A stretch of 64,000 nucleotides of DNA from Ruficoccus sp. ZRK36 (GTDB lineage: Bacteria > Verrucomicrobiota > Verrucomicrobiia > Opitutales > Cerasicoccaceae): assembly GCF_019603315.1 (NCBI RefSeq), contig NZ_CP080649.1:387501-451500 (forward strand), read 5' to 3'. Position 1 is the first letter of the stretch; each line of letters starts with the position of its first letter. The notes beneath the pieces are model-generated. The model was not told where the DNA came from and did not search any database. It saw only the letters and a list, made by a program, of their open reading frames with translations. Shown here piece by piece: positions 42,297 through 51,725 of this stretch. The translations under genes were made by a program, and so were the position numbers.

Positions 42297-44527
42297 AGTG
42301 CTCCCAGTGCGCATCCACTTCCTGCCATTGCCCGACGACAGCGACGCCGCGCCCCCTGGGGCTGCGCGCCGAAAACTGCGACGCGGTCATCGCGCTGGCG
42401 GGTAACCCCAACACCGGCAAGAGCACCGTCTTTAACCGCCTGACCGGCCTGCACCAGCACACCGGCAACTGGCCCGGCAAGACCATCGCCCGCGCCGAGG
42501 GAGCTTTTTCCTATGAGGATAAAACGTACCGGCTGGTGGACCTGCCCGGCACCTATTCGCTGCTCTCAGCCTCACCGGACGAGGAGGTCGCCCGCGACTT
42601 TGTGCTCTTCGGCCGCCCGGACGTAACGCTCGTCGTGGTGGACAGCACCGCAGTCGAGCGCAACCTCAACCTCGTCCTGCAAATCCTCCAGATCACCCAG
42701 CGCGTGGTCGTCTGCTTAAACCTGATGGACGAGGCCCGCGCGCACCAGATCGAGATCGACGTGCCCGCACTGGAGGCCGAGCTCGGCGTCCCCGTCGTTC
42801 CCTGCTCCGCCCGTCGCGGCGAAGGCATGGACGAGCTACTGAAGGCCATCTCCCGCGTCGCCGGAGGTGAACGCCCCGAGGGTCGCCGCCTGCCGCTCGA
42901 CATCCCGGAGATCCAGCAGCCCCTCGCTTCACTTTCCGAGGCCATCCGCGAGGCCTTCCCCACCCTGCGCCACGTACCCTGGATCGCCCTGCGTCTGCTC
43001 TGCGCCGACGAAACCGTGACCGTCTCCATGCGCTCCGGCGAAATTGGCCAACTGGCCGCCGACCACGCCGCCTCCAGCGGTAAAGCCGATGACCACGAAA
43101 ACAGCGAACGCGACCGCGAGGCCGGGGAGCACATCTGCAAGCTGGCCGAGTCTTTCCGCTGGCACACACCGGTCAACCTGCACGACCGCCTGACTGAGCA
43201 GATATACGCCGAGTCGGCCCAGATATTTACGGCCAGCGTTAAACAGGCTTCCGACTCGCCCCGCGCACGCTGGCAGGCAAGGCTCGACCGCGTCCTGACC
43301 CACCCGCTGATCGGCTATCCGGTCATGCTGCTGATCTTCGCGGTCATCCTATGGCTGACCATCGTGGGCGCGAACTACCCCAGCAGCATGCTCGCCAGCA
43401 TCCTGCTGGACTGGGGGCATCCCCATCTGCGCGAGCTGACGGTGAGCCTCGGTTTCCCCTCCTGGCTGACGGGGCTCACGGTGGACGGCATGTACCTGTC
43501 CTGCGCATGGGTGATCAGCGTGATGCTGCCGCCGATGGCGATCTTTTTCCCCATGTTTACCCTGTTGGAAGACCTCGGCTACCTGCCGCGCGTGGCCTTC
43601 AACCTGGACCGCATCTTCCAGGCCGTGGGGGCGCACGGCAAGCAGGCGCTGACCATGTCAATGGGGCTGGGCTGTAATGCCGCGGGGATCATCGCCTGCC
43701 GTGTCATCGACTCGCCCCGTGAGCGGCTGATCGCGATGATCACGAATAACTTCGCGGTCTGCAACGGCCGCTGGCCGACCCTGATCCTGATCGCCACGAT
43801 CTTCTTTGGGTCGCTTGTTTCACCGCAGTTCTCGACCTTTGCGGCCACGGGTGTGGTCTTCGGGGTCGTCACGCTGGGCTTCGGGCTAACCTTCCTCAGC
43901 TCCTGGATACTCAGCCGCACCGTACTGCGCGGCGAGGCCTCAACATTTAGCCTGGAGCTGCCTCCCTACCGTCCGCCGAACTTCTGGAAGACCCTCTACA
44001 CCTCGCTGATAGATCGCACCCTGTTTGTGCTGTGGCGGGCTATCGTCTTCGCGGTACCGGCTGGAGCCATCATCTGGCTCGTCGCCAATGTCCATGTCGA
44101 CGGAGAAGCCCTGGCCACGATCTTCAGCGGCTGGCTGCAACCGCTGGGCTGGGCCATGGGGCTGAGCGGGCTGATCCTGCTGGCCTACATCATCGCCATC
44201 CCGGCCAACGAGATCGTGATCCCGACCATCCTCATGCTCACCGTGCTACAGACCGGCATGACCGACCTGGGGGCGGGCGCGGGTGTGATGTTCGAGGCCG
44301 ACGACGGCATCGTCCACCAGATCCTCATTGCCGGAGGCTGGAGTACCATGACTGCCGTGTGCCTGCTGCTATTCTGCCTCTGCCACAACCCATGCAGCAC
44401 CACGATCTACACCATTTACAAGGAGACGCGTAGCGCCGGCTGGACCGCCCTGGCCGTCCTCCTGCCTTTTGCCTTTGGGGTGCCCCTGTGCATAGCAGTC
44501 GCCTTCATCTGGAGGTACGTCGTCTAA
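42293..44527 (+). CDS. feoB: Ferrous iron transporter FeoB (locus 2)
   Basis: A 744-residue Fe2+ transporter. The G domain shows GNPNTGKSTVFN (G1), NWPGKTIARAEG (G2), DLPGTYS (G3) and NLMDE (G4). A linker with an acidic/His stretch runs to about 330, then two Gate regions such as MSMGLGCNAAGIIACRVID and CLCHNPCSTTIYTIYKE. It differs from FeoB 1 by an N-terminal Cys-rich head, MKCSQCASTSCHCP, ahead of the G domain; this could bind iron. It is coupled to the DtxR-FeoA gene by a 4-base overlap, so regulation is local. Confidence 0.93.
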   Translation: MKCSQCASTSCHCPTTATPRPLGLRAENCDAVIALAGNPNTGKSTVFNRLTGLHQHTGNWPGKTIARAEGAFSYEDKTYRLVDLPGTYSLLSASPDEEVARDFVLFGRPDVTLVVVDSTAVERNLNLVLQILQITQRVVVCLNLMDEARAHQIEIDVPALEAELGVPVVPCSARRGEGMDELLKAISRVAGGERPEGRRLPLDIPEIQQPLASLSEAIREAFPTLRHVPWIALRLLCADETVTVSMRSGEIGQLAADHAASSGKADDHENSERDREAGEHICKLAESFRWHTPVNLHDRLTEQIYAESAQIFTASVKQASDSPRARWQARLDRVLTHPLIGYPVMLLIFAVILWLTIVGANYPSSMLASILLDWGHPHLRELTVSLGFPSWLTGLTVDGMYLSCAWVISVMLPPMAIFFPMFTLLEDLGYLPRVAFNLDRIFQAVGAHGKQALTMSMGLGCNAAGIIACRVIDSPRERLIAMITNNFAVCNGRWPTLILIATIFFGSLVSPQFSTFAATGVVFGVVTLGFGLTFLSSWILSRTVLRGEASTFSLELPPYRPPNFWKTLYTSLIDRTLFVLWRAIVFAVPAGAIIWLVANVHVDGEALATIFSGWLQPLGWAMGLSGLILLAYIIAIPANEIVIPTILMLTVLQTGMTDLGAGAGVMFEADDGIVHQILIAGGWSTMTAVCLLLFCLCHNPCSTTIYTIYKETRSAGWTALAVLLPFAFGVPLCIAVAFIWRYVV

Positions 44528-44600
44528 TTAATCCCCACCATCGCGCGTGAAGCCGACTAGGATCTTGTCAACCGCCGCAGCCGCGCTTTTCCTATAAAAC

Positions 44601-45020
44601 ATGCCGCCAGAACACACCGCCCAACGGCACGAACGCGTCCGCCGACAACACTCCGATGAGCTGGCGCAGGACTACGTGGAGGCCATCCACGAACTTCGCG
44701 AGGAAACGGGTGTGGCGCGGGTTGTTGACCTGACGAAAATTTTCGGCGTCTCCCACGTCTCGGTCATCCGCGCGCTGGCCCGACTGGAAAAGCGCGGCCT
44801 CGTCAGTCGCTGCCCGGATGAAGGGATTGTGTTAACCGAGGAGGGCACCGAGTGGGCCATCGCCTCGGCTGCCCGGCACACCCTGGTGGTCCGTTTTCTG
44901 TGCGGGATCGGTGTCTCCGAAGCCCAGGCCAACGCCGACGCCGAAGGGATCGAACACCACCTCAGCACCGAATCCCTCAAGGCCATCAAGCAGTTCCTTA
45001 AGAACAACCCGCAGCACTAG
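44601..45020 (+). CDS. mntR: MntR-like manganese-responsive regulator (DtxR family)
   Basis: A 139-residue protein. SDELAQDYVEAIHELREETGVARVVDLTKIFGVSHVSVIRALARLEKRGLV is the winged helix. LTEEGTEWAIASAARHTLVVRFLCGIGVSEAQANADAEGIEHHLS carries the metal ligands (His, Glu, His). Length and layout match the Gram-negative MntR. It follows feoB 2 by 73 bp. Which metal it reads and which genes it controls are not shown; no mntH or mntP gene is in the window. Confidence 0.87.
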   Translation: MPPEHTAQRHERVRRQHSDELAQDYVEAIHELREETGVARVVDLTKIFGVSHVSVIRALARLEKRGLVSRCPDEGIVLTEEGTEWAIASAARHTLVVRFLCGIGVSEAQANADAEGIEHHLSTESLKAIKQFLKNNPQH

Positions 45021-45153
45021 ACGCTCACTCGTCGAGCCCGCTCAAAATACGTAAAACAGCCGCGCCCTTACCCGGCCTTTTGGGGCACCCGCTTGACATC
45101 AGTGCTGGCCCATCCATCCTTACTGCGAAAGCCTCGTCAGAGAACCTATTCCC

Positions 45154-45912
45154 ATGCATCCGCCCTCTCACCCATCCGCGTCTACCCGTCGTCACTTCCT
45201 GCGATGGGCACTGGGTATCGGCGCGGCGCTCACCCTCCCGGCGGTTAGTTCACTGGGGGCAAGCTCTTCCCAGCGCACCTACCGCGTGCAGCGCGGAGAT
45301 ACCCTGAGCGAAATTGCCCGGCGCTTTGGCGTAAAGGTCCGCGACATTCAACAGGCTAACCGCCTGAAAGGCGACCGCATCCTGGCCGGGCAGTCCCTGA
45401 TCATACCGGGCACAGGTCCGCAGACAGATGCACTCGCGCCGGTCATCGCGGCCACCCAGAGACTCTCAGTAGACCGATCCCGCTGGCAGTACATCGTCGC
45501 GCACCATAGCGCGATCGAGCAGGGCAATGCCGAGATCTACGGCTCCACCCACACGCGCCGTGGCATGGAAAACGGCCTCGCCTACCACTTTGTCATCGGT
45601 AACGGCATCGACTCCGGCGACGGCGAAATCGAGATCGGCCCGCGCTGGTACAAGCAGCTGCGCGGCGGCCATGTCCGCAGCACACACGTCAACGACGTGG
45701 GCATCGGCATCTGCATGGTCGGCAACTTTGAGAACCACCCGCCGACCGACCGCCAGCACGCTTCCTTTGTCCAGCTCGTGGACTACCTGAGCAAGCACTG
45801 CGTCGCCCCCGACTACACCTTTACCGTGCACAAGTGGGTGGACCGCAACCACACGCTCTGCCCCGGTAAGCACTTCCCCTATCAGGAGATGAGCCGCCGC
45901 TACCGCGCGTAA
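45154..45912 (+). CDS. LysM-containing N-acetylmuramoyl-L-alanine amidase
   Basis: A 252-residue exported protein. STRRHFLRWALGIGAAL has the twin-arginine shape (RRxFL), so Tat export is likely. YRVQRGDTLSEIARRFGVKVRDIQQANRL (about 43-71) is a LysM peptidoglycan-binding repeat. Residues 110-250 form an Amidase_2/PGRP fold with YIVAHHSA, GLAYHFVIGNG and CPGKHFP (zinc-binding His and Cys/His). It would cut the amide bond between N-acetylmuramate and the stem peptide in the periplasm. Confidence 0.88.
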   Translation: MHPPSHPSASTRRHFLRWALGIGAALTLPAVSSLGASSSQRTYRVQRGDTLSEIARRFGVKVRDIQQANRLKGDRILAGQSLIIPGTGPQTDALAPVIAATQRLSVDRSRWQYIVAHHSAIEQGNAEIYGSTHTRRGMENGLAYHFVIGNGIDSGDGEIEIGPRWYKQLRGGHVRSTHVNDVGIGICMVGNFENHPPTDRQHASFVQLVDYLSKHCVAPDYTFTVHKWVDRNHTLCPGKHFPYQEMSRRYRA

Positions 45913-46073
45913 TCCATGAGGACTGCCGTGGTCCGCAGGGATGAGCTATCGCACTGCATCGCCACTTCACAGCAGACAAGCTCTCGCCGCCCAGAAGGTT
46001 AAGACCGTCAGGTATCCGTTTTTAAGGATTGCCCGCTGCAGGCAATTCCCCAATCTTCACGGCTTTCCCACTT

Positions 46074-46158
<85 letters not shown>

Positions 46159-46171
46159 ATTTTTAAAAAAC

Positions 46172-46196
46172 CCGCAGCGATCACTGCGGTTTTTTT
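46172..46196 (+). terminator. Intrinsic terminator of tRNA-Leu
   Basis: CCGCAG (46172-46177), loop CGATCA, CTGCGG (46184-46189), then seven T. An A-run on the left allows weak bidirectional use for the aryl polyene operon. Confidence 0.85.
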
Positions 46197-46240
46197 AATG
46201 TGCTACGCTGAGATAGGTACGACTCTCGCGAGTCGGGCAC

Positions 46241-47587
46241 TCACTGGCACAGCGCTTGCCGCAGGGCCCGAATATCAATCTTCCCCCTCCCGGTTCGGGG
46301 GATTACATCCAGCCGCCGCACATGCAGGCGCCGACTCAATCGCGGAAACGCTGCGCTCAGGCAACTCGCTATCTGCTCGACCTCCAGGCCCCCCTCATAG
46401 GCCAGGTAGACCCGCTCGCCAGCAGGCTCATAAAAGGCCGCTACCTGCCGCACATGAGCTTCGCGGGCGGCCACCTGCTCCAGACGAGCCAGATCGAGCC
46501 GCACCCCCGCGCACTTGACGATCCGGTCGGCACGCCCGCGGATCACCAGCCCACCCTCGTCCGTAAAGCTAACCCGATCGGCGAGCGCAATGCTTGCGGC
46601 TCCGCATTTCTCACGCCCACGGCCATATCCGCTAACCGCACGAGACGTAACCTTCAGCCGTCCGTCAGCAGTTTGCCCCAACCGAACGCCGTCCATCACC
46701 GTGCCCACAGAGTCACCCCGCAGCCCCGCCTGAGCATCCCGGTCATAGGCGATGCCGCCGGTCTCACTGGAGCCATAAAAATTATGCACGAGCAGACCTG
46801 TCGTTTCGTGGAACCGGCGAGCCAACTCCGGGCTCAATGCCGCAGCCGCCGAGATGACGAGTCGCAGGGGTTTGAGAGAAAGTGCGCCTGTTCGCGCGAT
46901 ACCTTCCAACACCGCAGGCACCGTCGGCAAAACCGTCGCGCCCGTCCGGGCAACTTCCTCCGCAATCACATGCGGGAAGGCAGCGCTCCCGATCACCACA
47001 GGCACGCCATACGCCAGCAACGGCAGGACGAGATTTCCCAGCGCGTAGGAATGCGCAAAGGGCAGCAAGGCAAAATTCCGGTCACGCGCATCGAAGGCCA
47101 TCGTCGAGAGAATGTTCTCGGCATCTGCGCACAGCTCGGCCTCGGCAAAAGGAATTGGCTTGGGAGCTCCAGTCGAGCCCGAGGTCAGCTTTATCAGGGC
47201 CACATCCGACTTCCAGCGCCGCGATCCAGGCTGAGCGACAATCCCTGCGCTCGTTATCTGCAGGACCGTGCCGAGCAGTTCAGCGGCCGTCTCCAGCTCC
47301 GAGTCCGGCGCGCCATTATCCAGCGGCACCACGACTGCGCCCACTCTGCGCAGAGCCAGAAATGCAGCCAGCCAATCCGCACCATTGGGAAGGCGGAGCG
47401 TGACTGCGCGGCGGCGCAGCGCGTAGCCCCGCAGCCGCTCTTCCCATTCGCGGGCGAGTTGTTCCAGCCCGGCAAAGCTCACCGTCTCTCCGCCAGCCGC
47501 ATCGATCACCGCAGGTTTATCCTTAAACTGCCGACAGAAGCGCTCCCATGCCAGCTGCATGGGCTCCCTTTCCATTGCGTGCGTCAT
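46241..47587 (-). CDS. AMP-forming acyl/aryl ligase of the aryl polyene cluster
   Basis: A 448-residue adenylate-forming enzyme. LIKLTSGSTGAPKPIPF is the P-loop, NFYGSSETGGIAY the A5 motif, RGRADRIVKCAGVRLD the A8 hinge and GRGKIDI the A10 lysine. Such enzymes (ApeH/XanA2-like) activate the aromatic starter acid and load it on an ACP. Here the starter is probably a hydroxybenzoate made by the chorismatase in the same cluster. It is the last gene of the operon and its start overlaps the dehydratase stop by 4 bases. ACP versus CoA as acceptor is not decided by sequence. Confidence 0.85.
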   Translation of the reverse strand: MTHAMEREPMQLAWERFCRQFKDKPAVIDAAGGETVSFAGLEQLAREWEERLRGYALRRRAVTLRLPNGADWLAAFLALRRVGAVVVPLDNGAPDSELETAAELLGTVLQITSAGIVAQPGSRRWKSDVALIKLTSGSTGAPKPIPFAEAELCADAENILSTMAFDARDRNFALLPFAHSYALGNLVLPLLAYGVPVVIGSAAFPHVIAEEVARTGATVLPTVPAVLEGIARTGALSLKPLRLVISAAAALSPELARRFHETTGLLVHNFYGSSETGGIAYDRDAQAGLRGDSVGTVMDGVRLGQTADGRLKVTSRAVSGYGRGREKCGAASIALADRVSFTDEGGLVIRGRADRIVKCAGVRLDLARLEQVAAREAHVRQVAAFYEPAGERVYLAYEGGLEVEQIASCLSAAFPRLSRRLHVRRLDVIPRTGRGKIDIRALRQALCQ

Positions 47588-48003
47588 GAGGCGTAAATCG
47601 TCAACTGCCCCCCTGCGAGCAGGTTCCCGGCAGCATCCTCCAGGTGCCCATTAAAGCGAAAAACGCCCGCCTCACTCCACGTATCCAGTTTTGAATACAC
47701 GCGCATCATTTCTCCACACGGGAGTGGTCGAGGCCCCATCGTCCATCGTGTTGCTTTAATCAGACGACCCGAGCGCCAACCCCGCTCGCGATGATGCCAG
47801 CCGACAAAAACACCGGCAGCCTGCGCCACGACTTCAAGCGACCATGCCTGAGAGGCCACCATCGTGGCCGGGGCCCCTGAGTCCGGGACAAACACTGCCT
47901 CAGCCTGCACAAGATCATCTCCCATCTCGACAATCCGCCGCAGCAGGCACATCGGTCCGCGGTGCGGGATTAATTCTTCAATAGGTGGAAAAGCGTCAGA
48001 CAT
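47584..48003 (-). CDS. Hot-dog 3-hydroxyacyl-ACP dehydratase (ApeP-like)
   Basis: A 139-residue hot-dog protein. IEELIPHRGPMCLLRRIVEMG is the FabA/Z-like motif of the ApeP group of aryl polyene dehydratases. In that group the active pair works with a partner such as ApeI; the cluster carries an ApeI-like gene at 51.7 kb. It would remove water from the 3-hydroxyacyl-ACP in each chain-extension round. It overlaps its neighbours by 4 and 8 bases. Confidence 0.82.
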   Translation of the reverse strand: MSDAFPPIEELIPHRGPMCLLRRIVEMGDDLVQAEAVFVPDSGAPATMVASQAWSLEVVAQAAGVFVGWHHRERGWRSGRLIKATRWTMGPRPLPCGEMMRVYSKLDTWSEAGVFRFNGHLEDAAGNLLAGGQLTIYAS

Positions 48004-50326
48004 CGTTTCGACTATCTTGTGTGGATGAATCCCCTTGTGTCCAACCTATCAGCTCCGCACCCATCCAGGCAAAGAAAACAGACACGGAGACCACGATACC
48101 CAGATCACTCAGTGCCTTGATATCACTCATACCCAGCAGGGCAAAGGCGCTTGCCGTGGTCAGCGCAGAGACGCGAACGGATACCGGCGCCTGACCGCGA
48201 AAATGCACCGCAAAGGCTCCGTAGTCCAAGCCGAGGCAATAGGCGAGAATCGCCCCGATAACCGCCAGCAGACTTAGTCCGCCACCAGTCAGCGTAGCCA
48301 CAGCCAGCCCGAAGGTCACTGCGAAGGCAGGCAGCAATGCGACCGTCACCCCATCACGCCAGCCGAACACCGCGACCAAAACAACGACTACCGCCAGAAA
48401 GCCGATAGCCGCATTTTTCAGAACAGCCCGGCGGGCCGTCTCCAGGATGTGGTTGATGGCGACCCGCCCGTCGACCACATGCGTCGTCGACTCCAGTGAC
48501 GCCGGGACCTCGACACGATCCCGTACCCCAAACGTCCCGACCCACTCCGCACCGTCCTCCATCAGGGCAGCTCGCATGGGACCGCGCAGACGGGCTGCCA
48601 GCTCGCGGATCGCCTCGCCCGCGGCCGGATCAGCCACGGCCTCGGGCATATCGTCGAGGCTATCCACAAACCCCTCGAAGGCGGAGGAGTCAAAGCCCTG
48701 CGACTCGAATTCCTTCAGCAGTGCCTCCCCGTAGGCTTCCCGCTGTTGACTGAAAACTTCCCATGCCTCGCTGCCATCCGCTCTCCCGAGCAGTGAGGCC
48801 GGGCCCGCCAGCTCCACCCCGCTTGAGCGAACATCGTTTAGCTGTTGAAGCAGCGTCACCGGGCTCTCGGCGACGGTGAACCACTGGCTCTTGATCTGAG
48901 ACTGCGTCTGCCCAAACTCTTTTAGTAATGCCTCATAGCGATCCATCGTCGCCCCCACAGGGATCTGGTAGCTTTTGATCTCGTCGTCGAAGCGATGCTG
49001 AACGAGCAGAGCAGTCAGCGCACCGGCCCAGAGCAAACCTGGCACCACCAGCCAGGCACGGGGGAGCGGCCTTCTAAATTTGAGATATAGCGGTTTCCGT
49101 AGAGGTGAGCCGTCGCCGCTTGGAGCCATGTATGGCAGGATCCACCGCACCGCAGCCAGCGCCCCCAGCAGGCCAGCGGGCACCATCACCCCTGCCTGCT
49201 GAATGGCGGGCAAAGGCGCCAACCAGAGAAACGCCAACCCCAGGCACGAGGACAAGCAACCGGCCAGTAGTGGTTTTCGGATACACTTCCACGATCTAAG
49301 CAGACTCCCGCTATCGCGGTTTGCCACCAGATGCACGGCATAGTCCACGGCCAGACCGAGAACCACACTGGCGATCCCCAGCGCGAGCACGTGGATTTTC
49401 CCAAAAACAAGCAACCCCACCACCACCGATGCCAGTACAGACACCAGCAGCGGCACAAGCGCCAGCAGCAGATCTGCGAAGCGGCGCACGAGCAGCACCA
49501 GCAGGATTACCACCACCGCAAACATGGCGACATTCAGCACCGTGACCTCATGCCGAGTCAGTTCCTCGCTCAGCTCGGCGATTTCGTAAACACCGCCACT
49601 TTCTATCTGCGCATCCGGCCAGCGCTCGGCGAGGGAGGCGCACACAGCATCCACCGCCTCAGCGATTTTTCGCTGTCCGGCAGGGCTGAGCGAATCCGCC
49701 TCCACGGGCAGCCAGGCCAGGACCGCACCGCTATCCCCCACCGCGGTCCCTGGCAGAGCCTCACGGGCACGCGGGATCAGCAGCCACGGATCTTTCGGCA
49801 CTAGATCCGTGTAGGCGGTGGCCTCGGATCGGTTCAAAAAGCTATCCAGCTCGGCCACCGTTTCCTGAGCCAACCATTGGTTGAAGGCCTCAGGCGGTTG
49901 CCCTGTTTCCTGAAAGCGTGACCAGTGCGTCTGCAGCCAGCCGGGCGCGAAGAGCGTTTCCCGGTGCTCGTAGATAAAGCGCCCCAGCTCCTTCATCGGC
50001 TCAGGGTCGTCAGGGAAAAATACCTCTCCGAAAACTGGCTGCGCACCGGCCGCCTCTCGTATGGTCACGCGAACCTCTTCCGCATCGGCTGACGGGGCCA
50101 CAACCTTCAGCAGGACACTGTCGGTGGCCATCGACTGGAGCTTATCCCGGATCTCGTGCGTCCGGGCAGACTCCACCAGCTCGGGCAGCGAGCTGCGGAT
50201 ATCCTCATTGAGAACCTCTTCCCAATCACGCGTCAGCAGGTACGCCAGGGGCAGCCCGATCAGCGCCAGCACCGTCACCATCAGCGTGAATACCCGGCGG
50301 TGCACACTAAGCCTCTCCGCACTCAT
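47996..50326 (-). CDS. MMPL/RND family exporter
   Basis: A 776-residue inner-membrane protein of the MMPL family with two halves, each one TM helix, a periplasmic loop and a five-TM bundle (for example LLLALVPLLVSVLASVVVGLLVFG; LGLAVDYAVHLVAN). The GLAVDYAVH and GLDYGAFAVH segments carry the family's proton-relay Asp-Tyr. Aryl polyene clusters usually encode such an exporter to carry the lipid-linked pigment toward the outer membrane. It overlaps the LolA-like gene by 4 bases, which suits a shared export path. Confidence 0.86.
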   Translation of the reverse strand: MSAERLSVHRRVFTLMVTVLALIGLPLAYLLTRDWEEVLNEDIRSSLPELVESARTHEIRDKLQSMATDSVLLKVVAPSADAEEVRVTIREAAGAQPVFGEVFFPDDPEPMKELGRFIYEHRETLFAPGWLQTHWSRFQETGQPPEAFNQWLAQETVAELDSFLNRSEATAYTDLVPKDPWLLIPRAREALPGTAVGDSGAVLAWLPVEADSLSPAGQRKIAEAVDAVCASLAERWPDAQIESGGVYEIAELSEELTRHEVTVLNVAMFAVVVILLVLLVRRFADLLLALVPLLVSVLASVVVGLLVFGKIHVLALGIASVVLGLAVDYAVHLVANRDSGSLLRSWKCIRKPLLAGCLSSCLGLAFLWLAPLPAIQQAGVMVPAGLLGALAAVRWILPYMAPSGDGSPLRKPLYLKFRRPLPRAWLVVPGLLWAGALTALLVQHRFDDEIKSYQIPVGATMDRYEALLKEFGQTQSQIKSQWFTVAESPVTLLQQLNDVRSSGVELAGPASLLGRADGSEAWEVFSQQREAYGEALLKEFESQGFDSSAFEGFVDSLDDMPEAVADPAAGEAIRELAARLRGPMRAALMEDGAEWVGTFGVRDRVEVPASLESTTHVVDGRVAINHILETARRAVLKNAAIGFLAVVVVLVAVFGWRDGVTVALLPAFAVTFGLAVATLTGGGLSLLAVIGAILAYCLGLDYGAFAVHFRGQAPVSVRVSALTTASAFALLGMSDIKALSDLGIVVSVSVFFAWMGAELIGWTQGDSSTQDSRNDV

Positions 50327-51006
50327 AGCTGCGCGGGAGGCTGTCCGAACTGCTCACGGGGCACCCATGTCAGCTCTTCAAAAAAGTAGCGGCGCACCAC
50401 CCCGTCACTGAGATATACTTTGACCGCGGCCACCCGCCCCTTTTCCACAGTGACCTCGACGCGCTTGAGGGATCGCTCCAGCTCAGGAGCTTGCGGGTAG
50501 AGCACAAAGCCGTCCGCTTGTGGCTCGATCCGCCAATCCCTGCGCAGCGCCTCCTGATCCCCGCCGATCAGATCCCGCAGCACGCGCACATACCCGGCCT
50601 CTGCGGGCAGACGCTGCCGGTGCCCCCCGGAGTCCTCAAAGTATATGCCGTCCTCCAGCAGGAGCAGGCGCTCCAAGCTGGACCCCGTATAGCACAGGAT
50701 CAGCTCCCCATTTGGGGCACGATCAATGGTGCCACTGAAACGCTTGGGAAACCGTCGAAAGGGAAATTGCCGCTCCTCGCTGAAGGCAACCCGCGCGACC
50801 TGCTCTCCCTCCGGCCAGGCCAAGGCCTCAAGCTCGGGCGCAGCAGCGGTCGTCTCCGCCTCCGCAGAAGCGTCATCGGCCGCGGTCAGATTTTTCTGCG
50901 CATGAAGCGGACAGGCAGCCAGCAGCAGTAGCATCAGCAGCAGGCATCCGCGCCGCCGTTCCTGAGACGGCGAAAACGGCGACTGAGTCGGGCGACAGAA
51001 AGACAT
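50323..51006 (-). CDS. LolA-like outer-membrane lipoprotein carrier
   Basis: A 227-residue protein. The hydrophobic LLLMLLLLAACPLHA stretch near residue 25 looks like a signal peptide. The mature part (FRRFPKRFSGTIDRAPNGELILCYTG, LVLYPQ-like and VEVTVEKGRVAAVKVYLSDG) has the LolA-type half-barrel pattern seen in the LolA-like gene of aryl polyene clusters. It may carry the polyene or its lipid anchor across the periplasm. The start at 51006 implies a 73-base overlap with the glycosyltransferase gene; no shorter start keeps a full signal peptide. Confidence 0.72.
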   Translation of the reverse strand: MSFCRPTQSPFSPSQERRRGCLLLMLLLLAACPLHAQKNLTAADDASAEAETTAAAPELEALAWPEGEQVARVAFSEERQFPFRRFPKRFSGTIDRAPNGELILCYTGSSLERLLLLEDGIYFEDSGGHRQRLPAEAGYVRVLRDLIGGDQEALRRDWRIEPQADGFVLYPQAPELERSLKRVEVTVEKGRVAAVKVYLSDGVVRRYFFEELTWVPREQFGQPPAQL

Positions 51007-51725
51007 CTTGGTAAAAAAGCGAGCAGGAGCCTGATATGGAGCCAGACCATAAAGACATTGTCACGCAGATAGTGAAAGTGGCTCACCCCGCCCTCTTCGG
51101 CGGAGACATAGCGCACGGGCACGCGATGCTTCACGGGTGGTACTCCAGCCCAGAACAACCGCACCGCGACCTCCGGGTCGAAATCATAGCGCCGGGCAAA
51201 CTGCGTCTGCGCCATCACCTGCCGCAGGGCGGCTACCGGGTAGACCCGCATACCGAAAAGCGGATCTGCCAGACCTCCCCAGAGGGTCTCGAACTGTGTC
51301 AGCCCGATGCTCAGCTGCCGCCCGGCCAGCCGCACCCATGGCGCGTCCGGGCCAAAGTCCGGCTGCCCCATGACAACTGCCTCAAGCTGCCCGCAAGATT
51401 GCTCCATCAGCTCGGGCACAGACTCCGCCGGGTGCTGCCCGTCGGCATCCATCAGTAGCAGGTGTGTAAACCCCGCCTGTGCGGCCTCATCCGCAGCCCT
51501 GGCCGCCGTGCCGCCCTTACCGCGGTTTTCCTCACTGACAAAGACGCGCAGCCCTGGCCAGTCCTCCGGGTGCTCCAGGAAACACGCATGTGCCCCGTCC
51601 GTGGACCCATCGATGAAGAGCCAGACCGGCTGCCAGCAGGCCAGCGCCGCCTCGACCGTCCGCCTCAGGATGGGGCCGGTATTATAGGAGGGCAGGACAA
51701 GCACGTGGGTCGAGGAGCTATTCAT
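50934..51725 (-). CDS. Glycosyltransferase family 2 protein
   Basis: A 263-residue GT-A enzyme. VLPSYNTGPILRRTVEAAL is the donor site start and LLMDADGQHP the DxD metal motif. Two basic, hydrophobic segments at the C-terminus (FMVWLHIRLLLAFLPRCL) suggest membrane contact. GT2 enzymes with this layout occur in aryl polyene clusters and may add a sugar to the head group or anchor. The start at ATG 51725 was preferred because the frame upstream overlaps the dehydratase gene. Donor and acceptor unknown. Confidence 0.82.
   Translation of the reverse strand: MNSSSTHVLVLPSYNTGPILRRTVEAALACWQPVWLFIDGSTDGAHACFLEHPEDWPGLRVFVSEENRGKGGTAARAADEAAQAGFTHLLLMDADGQHPAESVPELMEQSCGQLEAVVMGQPDFGPDAPWVRLAGRQLSIGLTQFETLWGGLADPLFGMRVYPVAALRQVMAQTQFARRYDFDPEVAVRLFWAGVPPVKHRVPVRYVSAEEGGVSHFHYLRDNVFMVWLHIRLLLAFLPRCLSVARLSRRFRRLRNGGADACC

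Noticed and set aside
46256-47596. 446-codon plus-strand frame opposite the adenylating ligase
   Set aside because: The minus-strand product has all ligase motifs; the plus frame has none and a composition rich in Arg, Gln and Pro typical of antisense frames.
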